DNA of 64,000 nucleotides from Rachicladosporium sp. CCFEE 5018 (lineage: Eukaryota > Ascomycota > Dothideomycetes > Cladosporiales > Cladosporiaceae), in NCBI GenBank assembly GCA_002077045.2, contig KZ111145.1:1438078-1502077 (forward strand), read 5' to 3'. The position numbers and the translations under genes are program-made. Each line of letters opens with the position of its first letter. Positions within the stretch are counted from its first letter, which is position 1. Below, in pieces: positions 53,905 through 64,000 of the stretch. The notes beneath the pieces are model-generated. The model saw nothing but the letters and a program-made list of their open reading frames with translations. It was not told the DNA's origin and made no database searches.

Positions 53905-55440
53905 CTAGGCATCACTGTGTAGCAGCCCATGCCTGTGGACACCAAGATGCCTCTTTGTCTTCATCTTGCTCTCCGCAGTGCTCGTGCTATTGCCGACGAC
54001 GCCGGACTTAACATTCTGGCAGGTGCTTCCAGTGCAAGCAGCATAGACGCTTAGCGCACCACCGGCGCCGCAGTACTCCTCCGAGTCGCCCGAGCATTTC
54101 ATGTCGCAACTGCCCATGACGCCCGCCTTGGGCTTGTGGTCATCGCTCCTGTACTTGTTGTCGCAATAACATTCACGAGACCACTCGAGACCTGCCAAAG
54201 AGTAGCCCTTGGACTTGCAGAACTTGACGCAGGTAGCTACGGTCATGGTGTCAGAGGACTGCGAAGCGCCAGTGAAGGTGCGGGTGTAGTAGTTATCGGT
54301 GGCGCAGCCAGCGTAGTACCAGTCCAACGATGCGGTAACGTCTGTGTAGAAGGTGGCTGGCTGACCGATAGTGGCTTTCGGGCAGTTCGTAGCTGGCACA
54401 GCGCGCTCAGGACCCGACGTGACTGTGTTGCAGCCCGGCAACGCTTCAAGAACACCCGTAGTTTGCTCGACGGACGACGTGCCAGCGGCATTGACTGAGG
54501 GCGGAATGCGGCAGGACTGCTGGTCATCGGATGTGAAGAGCTTGTTGTCAAAGACATGGCAGTCTTCGATGTTACCGCTGTCATTGGTGCAGGTATCGAC
54601 CGCTTTCTGGAGAGTGGGGACGTCCCAACCGTTCACGAAGTCACCGTGGAAGCCGTAGCCAGTCCTATCACCTTGGGCAAAGACGAAGGGATGGTCAGAC
54701 CCGTACCAGTCGTCTTTGAAGCTGTCGATGGAGTAGATCACTTCGTAAAAGATGGACACGAGACGACGAGGATGCGTTGCTGGACAGTCGCCGTTGTCGT
54801 ATGTGTTGCTGCCTATCGGGTAGGCGACATGAGATCGGTGATCCGACGAGTCTAGCTCGCCATTCCAGCAGGATGGAAAGTAGATTTGGGCACGAAGACC
54901 GTCAGGGCAGTTCTTGTTCGGGATCGCGTTGACTTGAGGCGAGCCGTTCTTGTAGTCGAGGCATACGAAGCTTACAGCGTTTCCAGGTGCTGCCTGCAGG
55001 CCTGTGTAGTTGCGCTGGAAAGGATCACCCGCAAGCATGCGGAAGCCAGCAGGGAATGCCTCAAGTGACTTGTTGTCAGATCGATAGCGCTGTTGGTAAT
55101 AGACAGTCATTCCTCCGGTCCTGCCGTTGTACTCGCCAGCTTGGGGCACATCGATGAAGCTGCCATTCTGCGCGTGGCAGTATAGCTTTGGCGTCCAGTA
55201 GTTGGAGAGATCGGCCTGGATTGGACACGATGAACAGGTTGAGGCGCGCGCTTGGTTGAAGTCCATGGCGAATCCAAAGCCGTTGCCGCCTGAGATAGTA
55301 TGAACATGGCCGGCGACTGCACCTGGGTTGACTATGGGATCTGCCCGTTCTAGTAGCAGACGGCCACCGCAAGGCATACGCCAGAACGCATTTGCCGCTC
55401 CTGCGAGCAAGGTGGCGAGACCGAGAGTCTTGACAGACAT
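53905..55440 (-). CDS. Secreted DUF1996 protein with C-terminal WSC domain, copy B
   Basis: 511 aa. Signal peptide MSVKTLGLATLLAGAANA, cut before FWRMPCG. Same domain order as copy A. The two proteins are almost identical through the WSC domain and tail (the last ~25 residues differ by one), but differ at many positions in the N-terminal half, including the whole signal peptide and loops such as QQRYRSDNKSLEAFP against QQRPGTKNKTLEAFP. Key Cys and the DUF1996 core (VNPGAVAGHVHTIS) are kept, so both look functional. The uneven divergence along the gene is notable. Confidence 0.88.
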   Translation of the reverse strand: MSVKTLGLATLLAGAANAFWRMPCGGRLLLERADPIVNPGAVAGHVHTISGGNGFGFAMDFNQARASTCSSCPIQADLSNYWTPKLYCHAQNGSFIDVPQAGEYNGRTGGMTVYYQQRYRSDNKSLEAFPAGFRMLAGDPFQRNYTGLQAAPGNAVSFVCLDYKNGSPQVNAIPNKNCPDGLRAQIYFPSCWNGELDSSDHRSHVAYPIGSNTYDNGDCPATHPRRLVSIFYEVIYSIDSFKDDWYGSDHPFVFAQGDRTGYGFHGDFVNGWDVPTLQKAVDTCTNDSGNIEDCHVFDNKLFTSDDQQSCRIPPSVNAAGTSSVEQTTGVLEALPGCNTVTSGPERAVPATNCPKATIGQPATFYTDVTASLDWYYAGCATDNYYTRTFTGASQSSDTMTVATCVKFCKSKGYSLAGLEWSRECYCDNKYRSDDHKPKAGVMGSCDMKCSGDSEEYCGAGGALSVYAACTGSTCQNVKSGVVGNSTSTAESKMKTKRHLGVHRHGLLHSDA

Positions 55441-57018
55441 TCTAGTAATCCTGGTGACTTCTGCGAGGGGTTTCTAGATGCAGGATGGTGAGGACAGATG
55501 CAAAGAGCTGTTGAATGAATGTAGTGGGAGAAAGGAGTGTGTGGCAAGGTCTCAGACCTTTGGCGCTCAGCGCTGAGAACGAGTGTGTAAGAGATCGATA
55601 TCTATGGAGAGACGTTAAGAGTTGCAGGGTGAAGATACAGGGAGACTTGCCTATAGGGACTCAACTTTGAAGGTCTTGCTGTAAAGCACGGCCAATCTCC
55701 TCTGCAGCAAAGTTACCCGACTTCATCGTGACAACGTGAATGCGTTCCGCAGATCTAGCACAGTGACGAACCATTCGATCGACAAAGACCCACTTGAAGT
55801 TCGGGGATTAGAGGAGAATGATGTCGTGAAACAGCCTTGTCTTGAATACTTCCCAGCATGGGCGACTAGCCGAACGCTGTATTGCTGCGGCATTCGTGAA
55901 CCGCACCCTGCTCGTCTGCTGAGACGGTACCGTAGCCCACAATGGTCCTTGTCCGATGACAGATGCAATCTTGTTGCGCTCACGGATCTAATCCAAGGGC
56001 TCCATGTAGTGAGACATGCTGAAAAGGGCGCGACATCCGCCATCGTGTGGCTGCGGCCTGAGTCGGGTGCTACTACCTTCGTAGCTAACGTCTTCGCTGA
56101 TGGGTCCACCGATGTGGGCGAGAAGTCCACGAAAGGTTGGCGGTCCGGAACGTGGCTGCAGCGATGGAGATTGCAGGTCGTTGACGAGCCAAGAGGTGAG
56201 GTCGGGGTACGTTCCACGGCAGGTCTCGACCGCGGTTGAGGTGCCGATAGTAAACAGAGTGGAAGAGATGTGATGTCTCAAAAGTGGCCGCTCGGTCCTA
56301 TTTGACAGTATGCTGTGCCACCAGCGCCAGACGGGTGTCAATAGGCGCCCGTGAGGACTTGATCGATCTTCCTGAATATTAAGCAGCTGTCCCACAGACG
56401 TGGCAACGCTGGAGAAGTTTGACGCCGTTGAACGATGCGCCCGCGCTTGCGCAGGAGCCATGTGGACTTGAAACACGCCACGAGTCTCGAAACCACGGGT
56501 CATAAAACCTCTCCTGTTGTTGCCAATTCCGAAGAATCACACATCTAGCGGTCCGTCAAGTCATCACATCTCACATGAACCTCTGCCCTGATGGATCACT
56601 TCACTGCCATTCCGCAAGTAGCCTCTCAGGTGTACCACTCTGCGCAGCAGCAGAGGACTTCTCGCGACTGCGACGCAGCAAGAAAGTCACACGTGGAAAA
56701 GGCTTTCATGGCGTCAGGTTCAAGCTCTCCGTGCGGAGATGTCTCTAAGCGCTGGTTCTCCGGCGCTTCGACTGAGCAGTCGCAGCTTCCATACGCTGCC
56801 ACGCTTGCCACAGTCGAGGCCATGAACAGTAGCTCAGTTCTGCCCAGCAGGCAACCTCAGGGAAGTCCGAAGCACAGGTGAGTAGCCCTGGTCTGCAGCG
56901 CTTCGGTGATTCGCGTGCAGCTTTCCGCGATCTCTGTCTGTAGTCTTGGAGTCTCGAACAATGTCTTCTGTCGGGCAGCAAGAGTTGTTGAAGTACATGG
57001 TATCGAGCAAGACCAGAT
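55441..57018. other. Divergent promoter between two surface-protein genes, copy B
   Basis: 1.6 kb, mostly unalignable with 21068-22565. A plus-strand frame at 56591-56881 is followed by a GTGAGT site, but its product resembles nothing in copy A and I do not call it. Any signal-peptide exon for the copy B GPI gene should be here; none was recognised. Confidence 0.5.
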
Positions 57019-59157
57019 GTCCGATTTTGCCATCATGACCTCGGCTTTGATATCATCGCAGGCGCGCTCCTGGTCCAATGTAACACTGGCTACCAGCGCG
57101 GGGATCTTACCGTGGTCTTCAGCGAACTTTGCAACGAGCTGTGCCCTCGACGACCACCTGTGCGCGCAGATATGCACACAAAACGTGGCACCTTGCTCAT
57201 CAAGCTGGTACACCTGGTCTAATTCGGATATCCTCAAAACCGCACTCACCCGGACTGCTCTCTCGACTGAAACCTGGACGAGCACTAGTTGGGACATCAG
57301 TCTATCGTCGTGGGTCTCTTGGACGTCAGTGGAAGGGATGACTACGACAGTCACAGCCGGTACACATCAGTACTACATCACAGTCTCCACCTCGGTATCG
57401 CCGTACCACACTTCAGTCTGGAATCCGAAGGCGACTGAGATCATCGAGACGACAGTCACATCTACGATCGAGGGCTCGTCGTGGATCTATGACCAATCTG
57501 TCTTCACATATGCACTCGGCACCGGAGCAGCGGTCACGACCGTCACTGAGCCTGTCACGGCGACATCATTTGAGTACGATCCAGTCACGACGCTGAAGCC
57601 ACCGCCAACATGCGTGCAAACATCTTGCACCATCGAGCCGGACTGCAGAGCCTGCGACGTCGAAGGCGGCACTGTCGAGCTGCTCTACTGGGCAGATATG
57701 ACCAAAGCCACCTCATGGCAAAGTTTAGTAGCGATTCCCAGCAGTGCTTCCCCCGTCACAGCTCGGTACAAGGACTATACTCTCACTTCACCCACTGTCT
57801 ATATCGAGTTCCGCACTGCCTACGCGACCAATGCCTGCGGCTGGACAATCGGCGGAACCTACCCTGGCGCCCTCGTGCCCATTCACCCGGCCTCCTTGTT
57901 CAGCATACAAGCTCAGTTTGACTTCTTCGTCACCACTCTGTCTTCCAATACCGCTAAGACGAGCTTCTATCAGTCGGCGTCCTTCAACTTCGCGGATTTG
58001 AGTGGCATGGCCCCAGCATCGGTGTACTACGCACAGCCAAGCTGCTTTGTACATGGCTGTGGGACGATCTATAACGACTATCATCCAGTGTTGGTGGTCC
58101 AAGTCAAGTCAGGAGTTTGGACCCAGCGTGGAAGACATGTGGACTGGACTTCAGGGGTTCTTGGGATCCGCCGATTGCGCTGCAGCCAGGTGGTGTGGTG
58201 GCCGCTGTGACTACGGAGACACCGGCCACGTAGACAGCCACGGCGATGCCAGAGTCGACTGGTGAACAGCCAGCGAAAGAAACTGGAGCAACGATCTCCG
58301 ACTTGTCGAGTGGAGTCTCGCGACCAGCCAGTCTAATAGCCTCGTTCCCCTCTGCTACATACACGGCGAAGTCGACTAGCTCTTCTACCGCCAACATCGA
58401 GGGTCCAGTAGAGTCTGCGCCTCCGTACGACTCGCAAGTATCTGCATTTGCCCAGTCCACACAAGCGTCCGATGAGACGCATCCAGAGACAGACAGTGTG
58501 ACATCAGTGGCAAAAAGTGCTGTTGCAACGGCGACAGACCCTGCGGAGTCGCCTGACGATACATCAATGGCCATCACCCACACGACGAGGGTTGTGTCAT
58601 ACGCGGGACCGAGCAGCCTATCGAGTATTCTATCGATGGAAACGAGTGCTAGCTCCACGAGCACATTCAGTCCATCGAATGCGTACGATGTCTTGACTGC
58701 TGCGCTGCCGCCGACCACGACGGCAGTCATCGCTATTGTGACAGATCCAACCGGTGATCTGCACACCATTGCACAAGAGCCAGAAGGCTATGTGGTCGAC
58801 AGCACGACGACGGTCAGTCCAGGCCACGCAGCGACGATCTCTGGACTTGGTCTTGTCTCAGTAGGCAACAATGGTCAAGTCTATGGCATGGCATCGGTCC
58901 AGATCACGACTGCTCGTAGCACCGTAAGATCGGCGTACAGTACTGGGAGCACTGCCACGACGTCTGCAGCGAGCCTGCCTGTCGTAGCGTCGGACAGCAG
59001 CTACTTGCCCTCCGTGATAATCAGGACGGTGACGAGAGAGGGTACTACGAGTAGCACGCCAGCTAGTGGAGCTAGAGCAGCATCTCCACGCACTAGATCT
59101 GAGTTGGCAATAATTGCTGCACTTGGTCTTCTCATTCCGCTATGTAGTAATCTGTAG
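57019..59157 (+). pseudogene. GPI-type cell-surface protein relative, copy B (probably disrupted)
   Basis: Homologous to the 22566-24626 gene: ectodomain segments CRACDVEGGTVELLYWAD, SPTVYIEFRTAYATNACGW and GGTYPGALVPIHP align, and the Ser/Thr-rich part ends in a GPI-like tail (LAIIAALGLLIPLCSNL). Three problems: no in-frame signal peptide (the first Met, at 57019, opens MSDFAIMTSALISS); one base fewer than copy A near 58101, shifting frame; and a TAG at 58231-58233 where copy A has TAT. An intron from about 58105 (GTCAAG) to 58233 (...CACGTAG) would remove both lesions and keep frame, so a working spliced gene is possible. The 5' half is strongly diverged from copy A, the 3' half is not. Confidence 0.6.
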
Positions 59158-59471
59158 ACCAGAGTATTGACTACGAGTACTGCAAGCTCATGGTCTCGCT
59201 TCCCTCGTCTCCCTACGTGTCTGCATACAGTACGTCGCTGAGATGACGAAGTTGCGATAATGAGATATCACTATCACAGCAATCACTGTGCCACGATTTG
59301 TCTCCCTCGTAGGAGGGTTATGCCCGCGTGACTGCTATGAGTTCGCTGTGACAGCAGCAGAACAATGTTTGGATTTTTCGGGAAGCGAACTTGCAGGTTC
59401 TCTATGTTACTCTATTAATCTCTATTAGAAGACTTTGCTTGTGTATCGTAAATTCCGAGCTTCAACAATTC

Positions 59472-61037
59472 CTACCAGTAGATACTCAACGAAACCACCG
59501 CATCTGCTTCATCCCGCCATGCTGGCCCAGCTTCACTCACTGATCCAGACGCAGTCGTTCGTAACGCTTCGCTCGCACCCCCGACCTTGACGTCGTTTGC
59601 CCGAGCGTCCTCGGCGCTCTCTCTAACGCATCTCCCACACCCACACCCGCCCTCAATCCACCTTCCCAACCTGCTCCTCCTCTCCTGCACGCCCATCGCC
59701 CCAGCAAACTCATCATACTCCACCGCGACCTCCTCTCCCTTCCTCACAGCCCTCTTCGTCCACACCCCCAGACTCCTACATCCGTCCTTATCTTGTACCC
59801 ACCTCGCATTCGCTTCACAGCTGTGATTCAGCATACAGAACAGACCACCAAGGCAGAGCGAAGTAGGAGATGACCAAACGTTGTTGTCTAGACGCGCGGA
59901 GAGGGTTAGCAGGACCCAGGGAGCGAAGAGGTCGGAGGTTGGAGGAGCGAAGATATCGATGCCAAGGGACTGGAGGAAGAGGAGGGGGGTTGTTAGGTCG
60001 GCGAGCGTGAAGGGACGGGGTTGCAGGGTGTGGTAGGCGGGTTTCAGTCTTGCGGAGGGTCCGTGGGATAGAGGTGAGACGTCGGGGCCATGGGCCTGTA
60101 TGGAGGAGAGGAGGGCGCGCATCAGAAGCAGGGTAGCGAGCGGATCGCTGAGTGTACTGTTGCTGGTCGCGAGCGTAAGTGAGGCTGAGAGACTGCTGAC
60201 AGGAGGATCCGAGGGAAGTTCTGGGTGGCCTTCCTTGGCGCAGAACGGTGCGAGGGCCTTGCGCAGGTGAGATTCAACTCTATCTGGGCCAATGCAGCCG
60301 AAGATATCGCTCTCGTCGCGCATAATCAGAGTGTTGGCGGGAGTATCGCAGGTGGCGGAGAGACCAAGCGCATCATCGTCCGAGTTGTTGGCGTTGACCT
60401 CGCGGCCGTCGACCGTCGGGAATACGCACGCTCTGCACTCCAGCCATGCTCCGGCGGCGTCTGGACGCTGTGCAGATCCACATCGCAGCTCAGCATTGAT
60501 TTGCTCAACGACCTGCCGCTCACGTCTTGCATGCTTTGCCTTCAGCCAGGGATAAGGCTGTGGGATATACCACCCTCTTCTATCCTGTAGTGATCCGTCC
60601 CAGGGCACGAGCTGACGCTCAATAGCCTTCGTCTCGTCCATGATGCGCCTCAGAAGTGGCCGCATGTCGCCAGGAAAGTCCTCGTGGTTCTCAGCGAGCA
60701 TCATGAAGCCCATGCCCTTGCCCAGCAACCAACGTCCGCCATCCAGATGAGTGCCGTCCAGCTTCGCTAGTACATGGTCGCAGAGCAGGCCAGCCTTCCA
60801 CGCATCTGCGAGAGCCAATTCAGGGTATCCGAGGTCGCGCAAAGTCCTGCTCCGAGAGAGCCAAAGCATGGGTTTGTAAGGTGTGTCAGCCAAGGTCCTA
60901 GTACTAGCCGCGAGACTATCGATGAGTGGAGCCGTCGCTCCAGCGGAGAAAGAGCCCGTTGGGCTTGCGAGAGGCGAGTCCGGCGGCTGCGGTGGCGCTG
61001 TTGGGCGGAGAGGGTGTAGAGGGAATGGTTGGTCCAT
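59472..61037 (-). CDS. SET-domain protein with TPR-like region (SMYD-like), copy B
   Basis: 521 aa, one exon. NHSCEANARW, GEEVAVEYDEFAG and the post-SET GCGCGRC are kept. Differences from copy A cluster in the N-terminal 60 residues, in the stretch just before the SET domain and in the last ~45 residues (ESAEDARANDVKVGG against ESQDESQAGMLMVQ). That is what relaxed constraint outside the catalytic core would give. It appears functional. Confidence 0.85.
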   Translation of the reverse strand: MDQPFPLHPLRPTAPPQPPDSPLASPTGSFSAGATAPLIDSLAASTRTLADTPYKPMLWLSRSRTLRDLGYPELALADAWKAGLLCDHVLAKLDGTHLDGGRWLLGKGMGFMMLAENHEDFPGDMRPLLRRIMDETKAIERQLVPWDGSLQDRRGWYIPQPYPWLKAKHARRERQVVEQINAELRCGSAQRPDAAGAWLECRACVFPTVDGREVNANNSDDDALGLSATCDTPANTLIMRDESDIFGCIGPDRVESHLRKALAPFCAKEGHPELPSDPPVSSLSASLTLATSNSTLSDPLATLLLMRALLSSIQAHGPDVSPLSHGPSARLKPAYHTLQPRPFTLADLTTPLLFLQSLGIDIFAPPTSDLFAPWVLLTLSARLDNNVWSSPTSLCLGGLFCMLNHSCEANARWVQDKDGCRSLGVWTKRAVRKGEEVAVEYDEFAGAMGVQERRSRLGRWIEGGCGCGRCVRESAEDARANDVKVGGASEALRTTASGSVSEAGPAWRDEADAVVSLSIYW

Positions 61038-62125
61038 GATGGTGTTGGGCTGAGCGCATTGAGTCTAGCTGTAAGTGTTATGTGGAGTTGTCAGAACAGT
61101 AGGAGGGCATTGAGTGGCAAAACGTGTCTCGTCTCGTCGCCGTGGAAGCTTGTGCGGTCTTGTCATAGAGAGCATGTGATTGACTATACTCAGACCCACG
61201 TAGCTGCACGGAGTGAGCGCTTGTTCGCAGTGATTCGTTCGTGAAGCTATTCGTGCTCGTACATGTGAGATATGTCGCATTAGCAGTGTCTCTCCAGTGG
61301 AATTACCTGTACGGTAAGAGTGCGTGAGGTATCGTGTAAGGGCTCGAGGATAACCTTGACTGGATCGCTACACCGTGTGAAACTCCAAGTCTTTGAAGCC
61401 ATAACATCTCTATACACTCATCGTCTCTTCCTTGGTAAAGGGAAGACATTAAACGCAGCAGCCGGCCCTCGCACTGAAAGTCTCAGCAACGCTCAGCCGC
61501 CACCGAAACAGAGGACGCAATCTTGTCCATCCTCATGAAGAATCCTACAAACCTCCATCGTGCTGCCCTAGCCTCAATCGAGCCTCGAAGCAGATCCTCC
61601 CATGCCATGTCCGTGCTCCACGCCATTTCATACGAAACATGCCTCCCAAACCCGCGCCGCAAGAAGTGAAGTCCCTGGAATGCCGCCGATGCTTTTGGTG
61701 CTTGGGTGCTCTGACCCTTGCCGATGGCCGTAAGTCGCGAAGTACGTTCAATGGGAGGCATATCGTCTGTGTGCGTAGGCGGAGAGGTCCTCGATGAGCA
61801 GCGAAGGGGGGCGCTCAACTCATTCTATTGCCAGAAAACGCAGGATCAGAAAATGTTTCTCCTCAAAGAAGGGTCCGCAGTAGATTAACTTTGCAGAAAA
61901 AGACGTGCAGTCAGTACAGATCAGAACTTTCTGGTTTGCAGTGTGCGGATGAGGTCGAGCGAAGCCAATCATGCTGGCAGGAAGCAGGCGGCATAAGCAC
62001 GTCAAGTATGTATCGCAGAAAGCGCCAGCGCCAGTGTAACGCCAATAACAGCAGTGGTGTATCGAGAACGCAGCAAAAAATCGACTCGCGCGCACGCTGA
62101 AGGGAGCAAAATGCAGGGTCGATGC
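61038..62125. other. SET promoter and G-alpha 3' UTR, copy B
   Basis: Counterpart of 26471-27557. About 61803-61925 is essentially identical to copy A. No gene supported. Confidence 0.55.
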
Positions 62126-63433
62126 TCACAACATAAGCTGGTGCAGATTCCGCTGCACAATCATATCCTGTACGCTCTTCATCGTCTTATCCAGCAGGTT
62201 CGTATCCGTCGCGTTCGTGTAGTGGACATAAGCCTCCTTGCTCGGGTCTCGCACAAGGTTCTTGAACTTCTTGGCGAAGAACTCTTGTCCTGACTCGACA
62301 TCTCGGTCGCCGCCCATGTAGTCTGGGAAGTGTTCTCGGATGGGCGCGACGCCTGAGACGATCTTCTCGCGGAAGAGATCGATCTTGTTGAGGAACAGGA
62401 TGAGGGCGGACTTTTCGAAGTACTTGCTGTTCGCGATGGACTCGAACAGCATGAGGGCTTCGTGCATTTGGTTCTGCGAGCTATCAGCACACGATGTTCC
62501 ATACCATTCGATACATATAACAGGGAAGGAAAGAATGTGAGGGCTTACGCCGTTTCGGTCTTCCACCAGCACGTGATCGTAGCCGCTTATCGCGACTAGG
62601 AAGAGCACCACTTGCACGTTGTCGAAGACATGGATCCACTTCTTACGCTCCGATCGCTGGCCGCCAACATCGAACATCAGGTAGGTCAGGTTTCCTGTAT
62701 CGAAGCGGGTCTCGCTGATGCCTGTTGTTCGTAGTCTTGCGCGGAGGATGTCTTGGTCTGTTGGGAGGTAGTCCTTGGTGAAGAGGCGGTCAATGTCGGA
62801 GAAGTAGCTATAGAGCTGTCAGTGTGCGATCCTACTGGCGTCTCGTGTTCAAAGGGGTGGCACCCACTATATCAAGTTGTCGTGCAGCGCGTATTCATTC
62901 CCTTTCCTGATGGCGCTCTGCACGCCCTCGTCTCGCCACAAGCTCTTGAATGCATTTAAGCAGTCCAATGGCATAGCTTCTTCTGTACCGATCTCAGGAT
63001 CTGCTGCGATGACTTCCGCAAAGCGCTGCTTCATGTCAGTGTCGGCTCCTGCGCACGGTGTACTCATTACTCACAATATTGCTGTCCTGTGCAAAATCCA
63101 CATCCTGCTCCTCCATCGCTCCGAATATCACCTGGAAAGCATGCAGCAAGTTGTTGAAGATCGTCACCTTCCATTGCTTCCGCTCCACCATATTAAAGCC
63201 CTTTGTGTGTATCAATCGCATCTGCTTCAGTACTGTGGACTTTCCTGACTCGCCCGCGCCTGTGACCTTGTCAGCTCGTCGTCACCCACCTGCGCAACAC
63301 CGCAATGGGACTCACCAAGCAACAGCAACTTCACCTCCTTCGCCATCTTCTTCTGATCCTCCCTCAACTGCCGTTCAATGTCCTTGCTCTTCTTCGACTC
63401 CGGGTCCTCCTTGCTGCCATTTCCGAAACACAT
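62126..63433 (-). CDS. gna-2: Heterotrimeric G protein alpha subunit, class II (GNA-2-like), copy B
   Basis: Exons 63316-63433, 63075-63259, 62868-63025, 62549-62807 and 62126-62473; 355 aa, exon for exon the same as copy A at offset 34568 with no exon indels. P-loop, switch regions, NKID and TNATDT motifs are identical. I noticed only a few changes, such as Thr to Ile in HDNLIYYFSDID and Lys-Glu to Lys-Asp near KKSKDIERQL. Introns carry more substitutions than exons, so both copies look to be under purifying selection. Confidence 0.93.
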
Positions 63434-63697
63434 GATGCTCGAAAAGGCCATATACCGCCGTGTCCTGAGCCCTCAACCAACAATGATGAAACAGCGCTGA
63501 TTCAAGGTGATAGCTAGACTCCGCCGCGACTGCCAAGCTTAGGCCTCGTGGTGATGGTGGGGAGGCGCGCTACAGTGGCAGGGGCAGATCCTGGCCACAG
63601 GGAGTGGGGTTTGTGCAACGAAGGAAGATGCTGTATCTTGCGGCGAACGACCACATTGAAAACGAAACATCTCATTCTCTTTCTCATCGCCTCAAGC

Positions 63698-64000
63698 TCA
63701 GATCAACTGCTGGAACGCCCTGTTCACAGGGCTCCTCAGTCGCTTCACATCAGCCCAGAACTCAACCGTAGCCTTCGCCCTCTTCGAGATACCCTCGGGT
63801 GTGAACTCGAATTTCTGTAGTCACAAGTCAGCAGGGCTCCTACAAACCTCATCAAAAGGGCGCAACATACCTTATACACTTCCAAGTACGGCCCACTAGC
63901 ACCAAATCGGTTCAGCCCAAACTGCTCATGACTGTACTTCTCCCACCCAAGCGTGCTCATAACCTCGACACTCAACGACGCAATCCCATCAGGAATAACG
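63698..64000 (-). CDS. tkl1: Transketolase 3' end, copy B (cut by window edge)
   Basis: Last exon 63698-63814 and the 3' part of the preceding exon from 63871 to the window edge. It encodes the C-terminus GLNRFGASGPYLEVYK followed by the KFEFTPEGISKRAKA-type tail, as in copy A. The rest of the gene lies outside the window. Confidence 0.88.

Larger units (their letters stand above)
51591..64000 (+). repeat. Duplicated block, copy B (continues past the window)
   Basis: Same gene order and orientation as 17225-31334. Begins inside facB, at a base equivalent to 17225, only 19 bases after the end of the repeat beside the other gap. It lacks the ~1.9-kb segment found between G-alpha and transketolase in copy A. 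Confidence 0.93.

Overview
This window is nuclear DNA of a filamentous ascomycete. Genes are compact and carry short introns of about 42-170 nt (GT...AG, with CTRAC-like branch sites). The proteins best match Pezizomycotina families: the FacB acetate regulator, a class II G-alpha, DUF1996/WSC wall proteins, a Van1-type mannosyltransferase and a CsbD-like stress protein. A dothideomycete (capnodialean or black-yeast type) is my best guess, but that is inference. No rRNA, tRNA, CRISPR array or intact transposon was found.

Layout. 1-16.7 kb: AP-1 sigma adaptin (-), glutamate-cysteine ligase regulatory subunit (+), a large C2H2 zinc-finger protein with a membrane segment (-), Cdc14 phosphatase (-), a SET lysine methyltransferase (+), and the start of facB (+). 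facB is interrupted by a 100-N gap whose two flanks repeat the same 365 bp. 16.8-33.4 kb (copy A): facB 3' end, HAD hydrolase (-), DUF1996/WSC protein (-), GPI-type surface protein (+), TPR/SET protein (-), G-alpha (-), transketolase (-). 34-51.6 kb, single copy: Prm10/ThrE-like transporter, NAD kinase, CsbD-like protein, four tandem F-box paralogues, a long mitochondrial-type protein with an in-frame TGA that a 42-nt intron would remove, and a Van1-type GT62 mannosyltransferase cut off by a 10-N gap. 51.6-64 kb (copy B): the whole facB-to-transketolase block again, in the same order and orientation, running off the window.

The dominant feature is this repeated block. Most of it differs by only about 1-5%. 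A central island (5' half of the DUF1996 gene, the divergent promoter, and the first half of the GPI gene) is deeply diverged, and near-identical tracts inside the diverged GPI gene look like gene conversion. Both block edges lie at N gaps inside genes. I therefore favour two haplotypes or homeologues of one locus placed in a single scaffold, with a misjoin at 51,581-51,590, over a true tandem duplication; the window alone cannot prove it. Copy-specific differences include a 1.9-kb insertion between G-alpha and transketolase in copy A and a probably disrupted GPI gene in copy B.

The genes are a mix of housekeeping functions (trafficking, redox and NADP supply, pentose phosphate pathway, mitosis, signalling) and cell-surface or lineage-specific families. 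There is no biosynthetic cluster or defence system. The least described content is the F-box array, the zinc-finger/membrane protein and the divergent pair of secreted surface genes.
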